From an uncultured Gemmataceae bacterium (GTDB lineage: Bacteria > Planctomycetota > Planctomycetia > Gemmatales > Gemmataceae), in assembly GCA_937922175.1 (NCBI GenBank), contig CAKZUU010000251.1, positions 1-32,044 on the forward strand: a DNA stretch of 32,044 nucleotides. The letters are read 5' to 3'. The notes beneath the pieces were generated by a model that worked only from the letters and a program-made list of their open reading frames with translations, searched no databases and was not told where the DNA came from. Shown here one piece after another: positions 8,231-17,502 of the stretch. The position numbers and the translations under genes are program-made. How positions within the stretch are numbered: the stretch's first letter is position 1; each line of letters opens with the position of its first letter.

Positions 8231-8945
8231 GGGGCGGCCCTGTGATCTTTCCAGGTGCAACACGCTTCATCTCGAACACAACGGCAGGCCCAAGGGGCCG
8301 CCAGTGCTCCCAAAATAGGGGCCGTCCAATAAATCCACAGTTCCGACCATCGCCCCGAGACCAGCGCCGGGCCCAACGACCGGGCCGGATTCATCGACGC
8401 CCCCGAGATCGGCCCTCCGACAAGCGCCTCCAACGCCACCATACTGCCGATCGCCAGCCCCGCGAAGATGCCTTTCTCTTGTGCCCCGGTCGAGACACCG
8501 AGGATGACGAACATCAATCCCGCGGTCATCAATAGAATAGCTCCAACACCCACGATTGTGTCAGAGTTCCAGCCGGGATGGTGGCCCCGAGCCGATCATC
8601 CTGCGGAAACAACAGCCGGACCGTCACGCTCGCTGAGATCGCTCCGAGACACTGGGATGCGATATACGGCATGATCCACCGGGAGGGAAAACGTCGTGCC
8701 GCAGCAAATGCCAGGGTGACGGCGGGGTTGATGTGGGCTCCAGAGACGTCGCCAATCGCGGAAATCATGGCAAACACGACCAGCCCGAACGTTAAGGCGA
8801 CACCTTCATGGGCCAGGCTCCCCTCGCGGTGCACGACGATAGCTGCTGTGCCGGCAAACACTAAAGCATAGGTTCCGATGAATTCCGCCACGAGCTTCCT
8901 CGATAGGGGGACCGACTGCGCCACTGCGGAACTCTCCCAAACCAT
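8227..8945 (-). pseudogene. MIP/aquaporin family channel, frameshifted into two ORFs (8529..8945 and 8227..8529)
   Basis: First NPA in SGAHINPAVTLAF (5' half), second in [14 protein letters not shown] (3' half). The halves are in different frames, separated by a 5-bp tandem duplication at 8531..8540. Confidence 0.85.
8531..8540. repeat. 5-bp tandem duplication AATAG AATAG causing the aquaporin frameshift
   Basis: Direct reading: gtcatc AATAG AATAG ctccaac. Deleting one unit gives minus-strand GTG TTG GAG CTA TTG ATG ACC GCG (VLELLMTA), joining both halves in frame. Confidence 0.9.
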
Positions 8946-9066
8946 TTGTTGACCCCGCTCTCAATTTACGGGCCCTCGTCGATGTCGGCCGGCTCGTGCT
9001 TGAAGGCGCGGGCGCACGTTCGTAGATTTCCGGGAATGCTGTCGTTTCCTCCACGGAGGCCGAGTC

Positions 9067-9966
9067 ATGGCTTCGCGCGGTGACCAATTCGCCGGCGTCA
9101 CAGTCGCGCTCGTGACGCCGTTCCGCAATGGCGACATTGACTTCGAGGAGTTGGGCCGACTCGTCGATTGGCATGTGGAACAGGGGACGGACTGTCTCGC
9201 CCCTGTTGGCACCACCGGAGAATCACCCACGTTGGATCATGAGGAACACGAACGTGTCATCGCCTTTGTGTGTGAGCGAGTCCGGGGGCGCATCAAGACG
9301 ATGCCCGGAACCGGGTCGAACAGCACCCGCGAAGCGATTCGCCTGACGAAGTTCGCGAAGAAGGCCGGAGCCGACGGCGTGCTCATGGTGGGACCCTACT
9401 ACAACAAGCCGACGCAAGAGGGATACTATCAACACTTCCGTGCCGTCGCCGATGCCGTCGATATTCCCATCGTGCTCTATAACATCCCCGGTCGCACCGG
9501 GTCCAACATTCTTCCGGAAACGATCGCTCGTATCGCCCAACATCCCAACGTGGTTGCCGTTAAAGAGGCGACCGGGTCACTGGATCAAGCCTCCCAGATC
9601 GCCCAATTGTGCGACATCGCGATCCTTTCAGGCGACGACAGCTTGACTTTGCCGCTCATGAGTATCGGCGGGAAAGGCGTCGTTTCCGTCGTGGGCAACA
9701 TCGTCCCGCGCGACATGAAAGGGCTGGTCGGCAGCTTCCTGAAAGGTGACATCGCTGCCGCCCAATCCTGGCACCGCAAGTTGTTCCCCCTGTGTCGGGA
9801 CATGCTGGGTGTGGCGACGAATCCAATCCCCATTAAATGCGCGCTGAAACTCCTCGGCCGGGGAACAGGCGAATTACGCCTCCCCATGACCCCCCTCGAC
9901 GCTGCCGGAGAGGCGCGAGTCCGCCAAACCTTGGTGCAGTACGGTTTGATCAAGTCACCGGCCTGA
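9067..9966 (+). CDS. dapA: 4-hydroxy-tetrahydrodipicolinate synthase
   Basis: [106 protein letters not shown]. Confidence 0.97.
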   Translation: MASRGDQFAGVTVALVTPFRNGDIDFEELGRLVDWHVEQGTDCLAPVGTTGESPTLDHEEHERVIAFVCERVRGRIKTMPGTGSNSTREAIRLTKFAKKAGADGVLMVGPYYNKPTQEGYYQHFRAVADAVDIPIVLYNIPGRTGSNILPETIARIAQHPNVVAVKEATGSLDQASQIAQLCDIAILSGDDSLTLPLMSIGGKGVVSVVGNIVPRDMKGLVGSFLKGDIAAAQSWHRKLFPLCRDMLGVATNPIPIKCALKLLGRGTGELRLPMTPLDAAGEARVRQTLVQYGLIKSPA

Positions 9967-9985
9967 TGCTCGATAGGTTCCGAAG

Positions 9986-11110
9986 GTGCGACAATTGTCC
10001 CCAAGAATTGCCAAACTCGCTCTCGAAGACGGCACCGTATTCACCGGTCGCGCTTTCGGCGCTCCCGGTGAACGCTTCGGCGAAGTCGTCTTCAATACCA
10101 GCATGACGGGCTATCAAGAGGTCCTGACCGATCCGTCTTACAAGGGTCAGATCGTCACAATGACCTACCCGCATATCGGCAACTATGGTGTCACCGACGA
10201 GGATAAAGAATCGCGTGGCCCGCAGGTCGAGGGCTTCGTCATCCGGGAACTGGCCGTACATCCCAGCAACTTCCGCTCGCAGAAGACGTTAAACGAATAC
10301 CTCGCCGAACACGGTATCATCGGGTTGGAAGGGATCGACACCCGCGCGTTGGTCCGTCGGTTGCGTCTTCGCGGGGCCATGACCGGCGTGCTCTCCACCG
10401 AAGACCTCGACGACGCCTCCCTGGTGCGGAAGGCGCGATCGGCTCCAAGCATCGTTGGACGAGACCTCGTCCAACAGGTCCTTCCCACAGAACCGTTTGA
10501 ATGGCACGAGGGATTCGTCAGCCCGTTGGTCGCGCATCTAGCACCCCGACCGATCACTCGCCATGTCGTCGCGTTGGACTTCGGCATGAAATGGAACATC
10601 CTCCGCTGCCTGGTTCAAGTCGGTTGCCGTGTCACCGTCCTGCCTGGGAACGCCAGCGCCGAAGAGGTGCTCCGACTCGACCCGGACGGCATCTTCTTGT
10701 CGAACGGGCCAGGGGATCCCGAGCCTCTCACGTATGCCCATGAGACGATTCGCCGGCTCGTGGGGCACAAACCGATCTTCGGTATCTGCCTGGGCCATCA
10801 GCTGCTCGGGTTGGCTTTAGGCGCCAAGACCTTCAAGTTGAAATTCGGACATCGCGGTGCCAACCATCCTGTGCGGAATGAGCAAACTCGTCAGATCGAA
10901 ATCACAACGCAAAACCACGGTTTCGCTATCGATACCGATTCGCTGCCGTCAGATTTGATTCCGACTCATGTCAATTTGAACGATGGGACGTTGGAGGGGA
11001 TGCGGCACCGTCGCTTCCCCGTGTTCAGCGTCCAGTATCACCCCGAGGCGAGTGCCGGTCCGCACGACAGCGTTTACTTGTTCGAGGAATTTCGGTCGAT
11101 GCTGGGCTAG
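9986..11110 (+). CDS. carA: Carbamoyl-phosphate synthase small subunit
   Basis: [67 protein letters not shown], glutaminase motif [37 protein letters not shown] start. Confidence 0.96.
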   Translation: MRQLSPRIAKLALEDGTVFTGRAFGAPGERFGEVVFNTSMTGYQEVLTDPSYKGQIVTMTYPHIGNYGVTDEDKESRGPQVEGFVIRELAVHPSNFRSQKTLNEYLAEHGIIGLEGIDTRALVRRLRLRGAMTGVLSTEDLDDASLVRKARSAPSIVGRDLVQQVLPTEPFEWHEGFVSPLVAHLAPRPITRHVVALDFGMKWNILRCLVQVGCRVTVLPGNASAEEVLRLDPDGIFLSNGPGDPEPLTYAHETIRRLVGHKPIFGICLGHQLLGLALGAKTFKLKFGHRGANHPVRNEQTRQIEITTQNHGFAIDTDSLPSDLIPTHVNLNDGTLEGMRHRRFPVFSVQYHPEASAGPHDSVYLFEEFRSMLG

Positions 11111-11147
11111 GATGTCGTTGTGGAAGATTTCGGTCGCCGAGCCATCC

Positions 11148-11618
11148 TCAACCCTGCAATTCAAAAATGCACTCGATCTCGACGGCGATATTGCCCGGCA
11201 GCGCGTTGGTGCCGATGGCACTGCGAGCACCCACGCCGGCATCCTCGCCAAACACCTCAGCCATCAGTTCCGAGAAACCATTGATGACCTGGGGGTGGTC
11301 GCGGAACTCCGGCGTGCATTGCACCAAGCCGAGCGTCTTGACCAGGCGTTTGACCGGATCGAGAGAACCGAGCGTCGCCCGGACAGTGGAGAGGATCGCC
11401 AGTCCCGTCTGTCGGGCCGCTTGCTTACCTTGCTCGAGTGTCAAATCGGCCCCGACCCGACCGGTGATCATCGTCTTGTCCTCTTTCAACGGACCATGCC
11501 CCGAGACGTACAGCATGGAGCCGACCTGCACGGCGGTCTTGTACTTCGCCACAGGTTTGGGGGCGGGGGGCAATATCAAATGCAACTCTTGAATTCGTGT
11601 CTCGGGTTTGCTGGACAT
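11148..11618 (-). CDS. RidA family protein (YjgF/YER057c/UK114)
   Basis: YKTAVQVGSMLYVSGHGPL, TGRVGADLTLEQGKQAARQTGLAILSTVRATLGSLDPVKRLVKTLGLV, GARSAIGTNALPGNIAVEIECIFEL. ATG 11618 preceded by GGAGG. Confidence 0.9.
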   Translation of the reverse strand: MSSKPETRIQELHLILPPAPKPVAKYKTAVQVGSMLYVSGHGPLKEDKTMITGRVGADLTLEQGKQAARQTGLAILSTVRATLGSLDPVKRLVKTLGLVQCTPEFRDHPQVINGFSELMAEVFGEDAGVGARSAIGTNALPGNIAVEIECIFELQG

Positions 11619-11704
11619 GGCAGCCTCCGGGAGAGTCATGACCTCATAAGTACCGCTGGCAGTCAGGTCGGCAAGCCGCGTTGTCTCGTCGGCTCAACCG
11701 GCAG

Positions 11705-12724
11705 TCAGACGGAACCGGAACCTCGACATTCCTTCACCGCCCGCACGAAGGCTTCAAAATTCTCGACTCGGGTGCCCGGGTCGCAACCATGATTCAAATT
11801 GACGATATGTCGTTGGCCCCCGCCCGCTTGAACGCATCGACGAGTCGCTTCCGCCACCTGTTCGGGAGTACCGCAGCGGAGAAGCTCTTGATCCACGTTG
11901 CCCTGGAAGACCAGATGGGGAAACTCACGCCGAGCCGCCGCCAGATCGTGCCTCGTGCCGAGACTGACGACGTCGGCCCCGCTTTGGCACATCACCTCCA
12001 GATACGGGCATTCCTTCACGAAAAGGATCCGTGGTACCTCCGCGACCTCCGCGAAGATTCGACGGTGGTACGAAGCCGACCACCGCTCATATTCGTCGAA
12101 CCGCAACGCTCCGGCCCATGAGTCGAAAAGCTGATAAATGTCGGCCCCCTCCCGAATCAGCACGTTCAAAAAATGAACGGTGGCCTCGCTCAGCCGATGG
12201 AGCAGGGCATCCCACGTTTGCGGCTGAGATTCGGCAAAGCGTCGTGTCTCTTCGAGGTCTTTGCCCGTGCCCAGACAGTAGCTCGCGACCGTGAATGGGG
12301 CCCCGGCAAAGACGATGACGGGCAGATCTTCTTGCAACTCGTCTTTGACACGACGCAACAGGTCAAGAATGTGGCGAAATCGGGTCGGTTCCGGGCGCGG
12401 CGACAAGCGCCGAACATCGTCCAGACTTCGAATCGGTTGGTCGGGCCATGGACCCACATGGGGCCGAAGCGTGAAGGGCAACCCCATGGCGACGGGCAAA
12501 CTCGTGATGTCGTAGAACAAGATGATGGCATCGACGCCGAATCGTCTAGGACTCAGCGAGGCGCGAGCCGCCAATTCGACGTCTTCCGAAAACTCGTAAA
12601 AACTTTTTCCCTGCCGCCATCGGTTGAACTCGGGATCCCAGCGACCGGCTTGTCGCATGGCCCAGACGGGCGGCCGTTCGACCACTTCCCCCCGAGCTGC
12701 TCGAATCAGAAGGTGGCTCGACAT
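11705..12724 (-). CDS. hemE: Uroporphyrinogen decarboxylase
   Basis: PPVWAMRQAGRWDPEF, DAIILFYDITSLPVAMGL, GAPFTVASYCLGTG, YQLFDSWAGALRFDEY, FQGNVDQELL, NLNHGCDPGTRVENFEAFV. ATG overlaps the ubiE stop (TGATG). Confidence 0.95.
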   Translation of the reverse strand: MSSHLLIRAARGEVVERPPVWAMRQAGRWDPEFNRWRQGKSFYEFSEDVELAARASLSPRRFGVDAIILFYDITSLPVAMGLPFTLRPHVGPWPDQPIRSLDDVRRLSPRPEPTRFRHILDLLRRVKDELQEDLPVIVFAGAPFTVASYCLGTGKDLEETRRFAESQPQTWDALLHRLSEATVHFLNVLIREGADIYQLFDSWAGALRFDEYERWSASYHRRIFAEVAEVPRILFVKECPYLEVMCQSGADVVSLGTRHDLAAARREFPHLVFQGNVDQELLRCGTPEQVAEATRRCVQAGGGQRHIVNLNHGCDPGTRVENFEAFVRAVKECRGSGSV

Positions 12725-13446
12725 CAGCGTTTCCACCCGACGTAGAGGGTCGCGATGCCCCCCGTGAACGGGAAAAAGGTGACGTCGGTCAGACCATGCC
12801 CGCACATTCGCTCGGCCAACGCCTCGTAGTCGGGGAATTGCAACACACTCTCGGGAAGGTAGGAGTAAGCAGCGTCGGGGCTGCGTGACAACCGATTGCC
12901 CAACCGAGGTAAGACGTGCCGGAAAAACAGAAAATACGAACGCCGCAGCACTGGATTCCGTGGTCGCGAGAATTCCAGGACCGCGACGCGACCACTGGGC
13001 CGTGTCACTCGGACCATCTCCGACAGTCCTTTGTCCATATCGGTGATATTCCGTAAGCCGAAGGCAACGCACGTGATTTGGAATTGATCGCTGGCAAATG
13101 GCAAACGCTGCGCATCGGCTTCGATGAGTGTGATCCGACGATCCGCCTGAGCCTGGCGTATCTTGACCGTAGCTCGTTGCAACAATTCCGGGCAGAAATC
13201 GACGCCGACGATCGGCACCTTCCCGCCGCATGCCCGATCATACTGCAACGCTAAGTCTCCCGTGCCGGTACAGACATCGAGAATCGGACCATCACCGGCC
13301 GGGCGGACAAGCGTCGTCGTTCGGCGGCGCCAGCTCCGGTCCACGTTGAGGCTCAAGAGATGATTCAGCCGGTCATACCACGGCGCGATCGCTCCGAACA
13401 TTGAGCGGATACGCTCTTCTCGCTTATCGATGATCGGCGAAGTCAC
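12724..13446 (-). CDS. ubiE: Demethylmenaquinone/ubiquinone methyltransferase (UbiE/MenG)
   Basis: MFGAIAPWYDRLNHLLSLNVDRSWRRRT, ILDVCTGTGDLAL, GVDFCPELL, FQITCVAFGLRNITDMDKGLSEMVRVTRPSGRVAVLEFSRP. Confidence 0.95.
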   Translation of the reverse strand: MTSPIIDKREERIRSMFGAIAPWYDRLNHLLSLNVDRSWRRRTTTLVRPAGDGPILDVCTGTGDLALQYDRACGGKVPIVGVDFCPELLQRATVKIRQAQADRRITLIEADAQRLPFASDQFQITCVAFGLRNITDMDKGLSEMVRVTRPSGRVAVLEFSRPRNPVLRRSYFLFFRHVLPRLGNRLSRSPDAAYSYLPESVLQFPDYEALAERMCGHGLTDVTFFPFTGGIATLYVGWKR

Positions 13447-13635
13447 GGCAAATCCTCATTCGATAATGTCAATTAACCGCCAAGCAGCAAGATCGGCAAC
13501 GACCGGCTCCCACCAGGACAATAACGGATCGCCGCAACGCCTCGCCGACAATACTTCAGCAAGTATGATGCTCGTTGTCTTCGTCACGAGTCGGGTTCAA
13601 CTCCTGTATGATCGCCTGCATCGGGGGCCCCTCTT

Positions 13636-14226
13636 ATGCTTGAAGTGCAGAACTTTTTGATCAAAGAACGCGCCGCGATTCTTAAGACGACCGACGTCTA
13701 CGACATTTTCGATGCCGACAGCGGCGAACAAGTCGGCATCGCGGAAGAGCGCATTCCGGGGTGGATGAAAACCCTCCGTTGGATCGTTAGCAAGAAATTG
13801 ATGGCCACAACTTTTGAAATCCGTGAACACCCCAGCCATGCCATCGTCGCGAGCCTGAAAAAACCGTTCGCTCTGCTCCGTCCGACCGTGGAAGTTTTCG
13901 ATGCGGAACATCGTCGTTTAGGTTATTTCAAAGCCAAGTTGTTTTCCCTGGGCGGTGGGTTCTACGTTTACGATGACAAACATCAACAAGTCGCCGAGAT
14001 CAAAGGCAAATGGCACGGGTGGGACTTCAAGTTTGTGACGCCCAGCGGGCAAGAGTTGGGCCATGTGACGAAAAAATGGGCCGGCCTGACCAAAGAACTG
14101 TTCACCTCGGCGGACAACTACGTCGTCTCGATCGCGGAGGATCTACGCGATCAACCGATTGCCAAAATCCTGCTCTTGGGGGCCGCGATTGCTATTGACT
14201 CCGTTTACTACGAACAGTCCGGCTAA
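13636..14226 (+). CDS. LURP-one-related / phospholipid scramblase-like protein
   Basis: FLIKERAAILKTTDVYDIFDADSGEQVG..., FKAKLFSLGGGFYVYDDKHQQVAEIKGKWHGWDFKFVTPSGQELGHVTKKWAGLTKELFTSADNYVV; tubby-like/LURP1 pattern. Confidence 0.75.
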   Translation: MLEVQNFLIKERAAILKTTDVYDIFDADSGEQVGIAEERIPGWMKTLRWIVSKKLMATTFEIREHPSHAIVASLKKPFALLRPTVEVFDAEHRRLGYFKAKLFSLGGGFYVYDDKHQQVAEIKGKWHGWDFKFVTPSGQELGHVTKKWAGLTKELFTSADNYVVSIAEDLRDQPIAKILLLGAAIAIDSVYYEQSG

Positions 14227-14265
14227 CGAGCAGAGCTGGTCGACGACCTCGCTGGAGATTCGAGC

Positions 14266-15357
14266 ATGTTGACCGCGGAGGGATGTCGGCAACGACGTCA
14301 GCGATTGTGGCAGCGCCTGGGAGAGCGTCTGCCGACCGATCGGCTGCTCCTCGCCGATCCCCTGCACCTGATGTATTTGGCCAACTTCCACGTCGATCCG
14401 TTCAGCCTCGGCTTCGACTACGGCGGGATTCTCGAACTCCGTCGCGACGGATCCTGCATTCTTTGGCACGAGAATCGTTTGCCGGATTCGGTGAAATCCT
14501 CGTTTGCCGACGAGGTCCGAGTTGTGACTTGGTACGATGGCCAATCCGCACCATCCGGACCACGGCGGCTGGCTCTCGTGCGTGCCGTCTCCGAGACGGG
14601 CGAGTTTCGTCTTCACGATCGACCGGGTGATCCCTGGGCGGAGATCGTGGTCACGACCTTGGCCCAGATGCGCCGGAGCAAAGACGGGGACGAGATTGAG
14701 TTGTTGAAGCGCTGTGCCCGAGCCGCCGAGGCCGGTTTCGTCTGGGCCGAGCAGAACCTCGCTCCGGGAATGACCGAACTGGATGTTTATGTGGGGGTCC
14801 AGTCGGCGTGCACGAAAGAGGCGGCCCACGCGGTCATCGTGTACGGTGATTTCGCCGTCTCGCCCGGAGCCAGCCGACGCGGCGGTCCGCCGACGCAACG
14901 CGTTCTCGCCACGGGAGACATGTTCATCCTGGATTTCTCGGTTGTGATTCGAGGGTACCGGTGCGATTTCACGAAGACCTTCGTCGTCGGCCGCGAACCG
15001 AATCCGACTCAGCGGCGAATGCATGAATTGTGCTCGTCGGCCCTGCAAGCCGGCGAACGGTTGTTGCGAGCTGGTGTCCCTTGCCAAGCGGTGGATGACG
15101 CGGTGCGGGGCGTCTTCCGCTCTGCCGGCCTGGCGGAACATTTCGGCCACCACGTCGGTCACGGGTTGGGGTTGTCGCACCCAGAAGCACCATTCATTGT
15201 CCGGCATTCGAGTGAGACCTTGGTAGAGGGAGATGTAATCACTCTCGAACCGGGGCTGTACATCGAGGGAGTGGGGGGCCTTCGTATCGAGCACAACTAT
15301 CGAATCACGGCGGATGGATATGAGCGCCTCAGCCAACACGACCTCTCCTGGCGCTGA
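14266..15357 (+). CDS. Xaa-Pro peptidase family protein (M24 metallopeptidase)
   Basis: Metal ligands present: FILDFSVVIRGYRCDFTKTF, HHVGHGLGLSHPEAP, VITLEPGLYIEGVGGLRIEHNYRIT. Confidence 0.92.
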   Translation: MLTAEGCRQRRQRLWQRLGERLPTDRLLLADPLHLMYLANFHVDPFSLGFDYGGILELRRDGSCILWHENRLPDSVKSSFADEVRVVTWYDGQSAPSGPRRLALVRAVSETGEFRLHDRPGDPWAEIVVTTLAQMRRSKDGDEIELLKRCARAAEAGFVWAEQNLAPGMTELDVYVGVQSACTKEAAHAVIVYGDFAVSPGASRRGGPPTQRVLATGDMFILDFSVVIRGYRCDFTKTFVVGREPNPTQRRMHELCSSALQAGERLLRAGVPCQAVDDAVRGVFRSAGLAEHFGHHVGHGLGLSHPEAPFIVRHSSETLVEGDVITLEPGLYIEGVGGLRIEHNYRITADGYERLSQHDLSWR

Positions 15358-15380
15358 CCGCTCGAACGACATGGCGTCGA

Positions 15381-15944
15381 TTACAACCCCCGGAGGTGGC
15401 ATACCAGGTCAAACTCGCGGACCAGTTCGTCAAGCCGTGGCTGAATCGTTGCATACCGTTCCCTGGGGATCTCCACGATCAATTCCAACCGATCTGGGTC
15501 GTGCCAAGGGGCGAGCTCTGCGACTGGCTCCAGTCGGAGCGATTTTAAATCAGCGGCATCGAAGCCGGTCAATTCGAGTTCCGGGAGGTGCTGCAACTCC
15601 TCGAGCAGATCACGAAGGGCCTCGGGATCGAAGCGACCTTGAGCCTCGCGATTGTTGAGAACCACATTAAGGGCTTTTTCGCGTGCGGGACTGAGATGAA
15701 CGACCGAGACGGGTACTTCGGTAGCGCCGAGGTCTTTGAGAATTTGGAGACGAAGGTGCCCGCCGACGACGTGCAAGGTCGTCTCGTTCCAAACGAGAGG
15801 CTCAACGAGGCCGAACTCGCGCAAACTGCGGGCCAATCGGCGGTACACCGGGGAGTCGGGCCGGACGGGACGTCGCGGATTGTAGGGCGCGGGGGTGAGT
15901 TGATCCACAGGCAAGAAACGGAGTTGGAAGCCGGACGAATGCAT
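15381..15944 (-). CDS. ParB-like N-terminal (ParB/Srx) domain protein
   Basis: LRFLPVDQLTPAPYNPRRP...RSLREFGLVEPLVWNETTLHVVGGHLRLQILKDLGATEVPVSVVHLSPAREKALNVVLNN. Confidence 0.85.
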   Translation of the reverse strand: MHSSGFQLRFLPVDQLTPAPYNPRRPVRPDSPVYRRLARSLREFGLVEPLVWNETTLHVVGGHLRLQILKDLGATEVPVSVVHLSPAREKALNVVLNNREAQGRFDPEALRDLLEELQHLPELELTGFDAADLKSLRLEPVAELAPWHDPDRLELIVEIPRERYATIQPRLDELVREFDLVCHLRGL

Positions 15945-16032
15945 AGAATCCTACCTCAACACCCCAAGATTCCGACACGCGACTGTTGGATGCGGTCGCG
16001 AGGAAGTCAACCCGGACATAATAGGAGCCAGC

Positions 16033-17388
16033 ATGCCTAAAGCGTCCAAGCCGGTCCGAGTTCCCGTCCAGGCGATGCGGCGTCTGACGCAACCGTTTCG
16101 GCGATTCTTGGAGACCGAGACGTCCGGCGGTATCGTCCTGTTGGTTGCGACGATCGTCGCCTTGGCGTTGGCCAACTCCCACTGGGGCGCGAAGTACAAA
16201 GCGTTCTGGGAAACGCCGGGAGCCATCACCGTTAATGGGTTCAAATTAGAACTATCCCTTCTGCTCTGGGTCAACGATGCGTTGATGACATTGTTCTTCT
16301 TTGTTGTCGGGCTGGAGATCAAGCGGGAGATCGTCTCTGGCGAACTTCGGGAGTGGAGGAAGGCGGCCCTGCCGGTGATGGCGGCGCTGGGAGGAATGAT
16401 TGTCCCCGCCGTGATCTATTTGCTCCTCCGTAGTGGCAAAGAGGGGCAATCCGGGTGGGGCATCCCAACGGCGACGGACATTGCCTTCGTGGTCGGATTT
16501 CTGGCGCTGTTCGGTCGGCGTGTGCCTTTGGGATTGAAAATCATGCTCCTGTCGTTGGCCATCGCCGACGATATCGGCGCGGTCATTCTCATCGCGGTCT
16601 TCTATTCCTCGGACGTCAGTATCTATCCCTTGCTCTGGGCCGCTGTCGGGTTCGGCGCGGTGGTGGGGCTGCGCTACTTGGGCGTCAATCGCATCGCCAT
16701 CTATTTCTTGCTGGGTGCCGCAATTTGGTTCGCCTTTCTCAAGGCGCACGTTCATCCGACGGTGGCCGGTGTGATCCTCGGGTTGCTCACACCCACGGTG
16801 GCTCAATATGAAGGCACCGAGATGCTTGAGAATGTTAATCGGCTGCTGGACCGGATGCGGACGTCGGCTCGGCGCGGACCTGAACAGGTCAATCTGCTGA
16901 ACCAAATCGAATCGGCTGCGTGGCAATCCGTCTCGCCGCAAGAACGCCTCGAAGTAGCTTTGCACCCTTGGGTCGCTTTCGTCATTGTGCCGCTCTTTGC
17001 CTTGGCCAATGCCGGTGTCGAAATCCGACCCGAGTCGATTGGACACGGCGTGGCCTTTGCCGTCGCCTTAGGGCTGTTTCTCGGCAAACCCGTCGGCATC
17101 CTGGCCATGAGCGCCTTGGCCGTTCGATTGAACATTGCTCGCCTCCCCAGCGGCGTCACCTGGCCCATCATGCTCGGTGCTGGTTGCCTTGCCGGCATCG
17201 GGTTTACCATGTCTGTTTTCATCGCAGGTTTGGCCCTACCCGACTCCTTGTTAGACACCGCAAAAATCGGCGTGTTGACGGGTTCGCTGCTCAGCGCCGT
17301 CACCGGCGTCATCCTCCTGGCCATCTTGCTCCCCGAAAGCTCGGCCAGCCACGAAAACGACAATGGCAACGAGAACCTCAGCCATTAA
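16033..17388 (+). CDS. nhaA: Na+/H+ antiporter NhaA
   Basis: FFFVVGLEIKREIVSGEL, GWGIPTATDIAFVVGFLALFG, LKIMLLSLAIADDIGAVILIAVFY, FTMSVFIAGLAL. Confidence 0.96.
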   Translation: MPKASKPVRVPVQAMRRLTQPFRRFLETETSGGIVLLVATIVALALANSHWGAKYKAFWETPGAITVNGFKLELSLLLWVNDALMTLFFFVVGLEIKREIVSGELREWRKAALPVMAALGGMIVPAVIYLLLRSGKEGQSGWGIPTATDIAFVVGFLALFGRRVPLGLKIMLLSLAIADDIGAVILIAVFYSSDVSIYPLLWAAVGFGAVVGLRYLGVNRIAIYFLLGAAIWFAFLKAHVHPTVAGVILGLLTPTVAQYEGTEMLENVNRLLDRMRTSARRGPEQVNLLNQIESAAWQSVSPQERLEVALHPWVAFVIVPLFALANAGVEIRPESIGHGVAFAVALGLFLGKPVGILAMSALAVRLNIARLPSGVTWPIMLGAGCLAGIGFTMSVFIAGLALPDSLLDTAKIGVLTGSLLSAVTGVILLAILLPESSASHENDNGNENLSH

Positions 17389-17502
17389 GTCGCTCATTCG
17401 GGGGCTGGCCACCGCCCTACCTTTTGGGTCCGCTCGGTCGCTAAAATGACGTGGCCCGGCTGACTCGTGCCCGGGAGGTTGCCGATTCAGGAGATTCCCT
17501 TG

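Noticed and set aside
12725-13231. N-terminal extension of the 508-aa hemE ORF
   Set aside because: Overlaps ubiE in another frame; the conserved HemE sequence begins at ATG 12724, which overlaps the ubiE stop.
13570-13625. tRNA T-arm-like string GGGTTCAACTCC
   Set aside because: No 5-bp T-stem pairing, no matching acceptor stem or anticodon arm; not a tRNA.
14143-15402. 419-aa minus-strand ORF
   Set aside because: Antisense to the M24 peptidase whose metal ligands are intact; shadow ORF.
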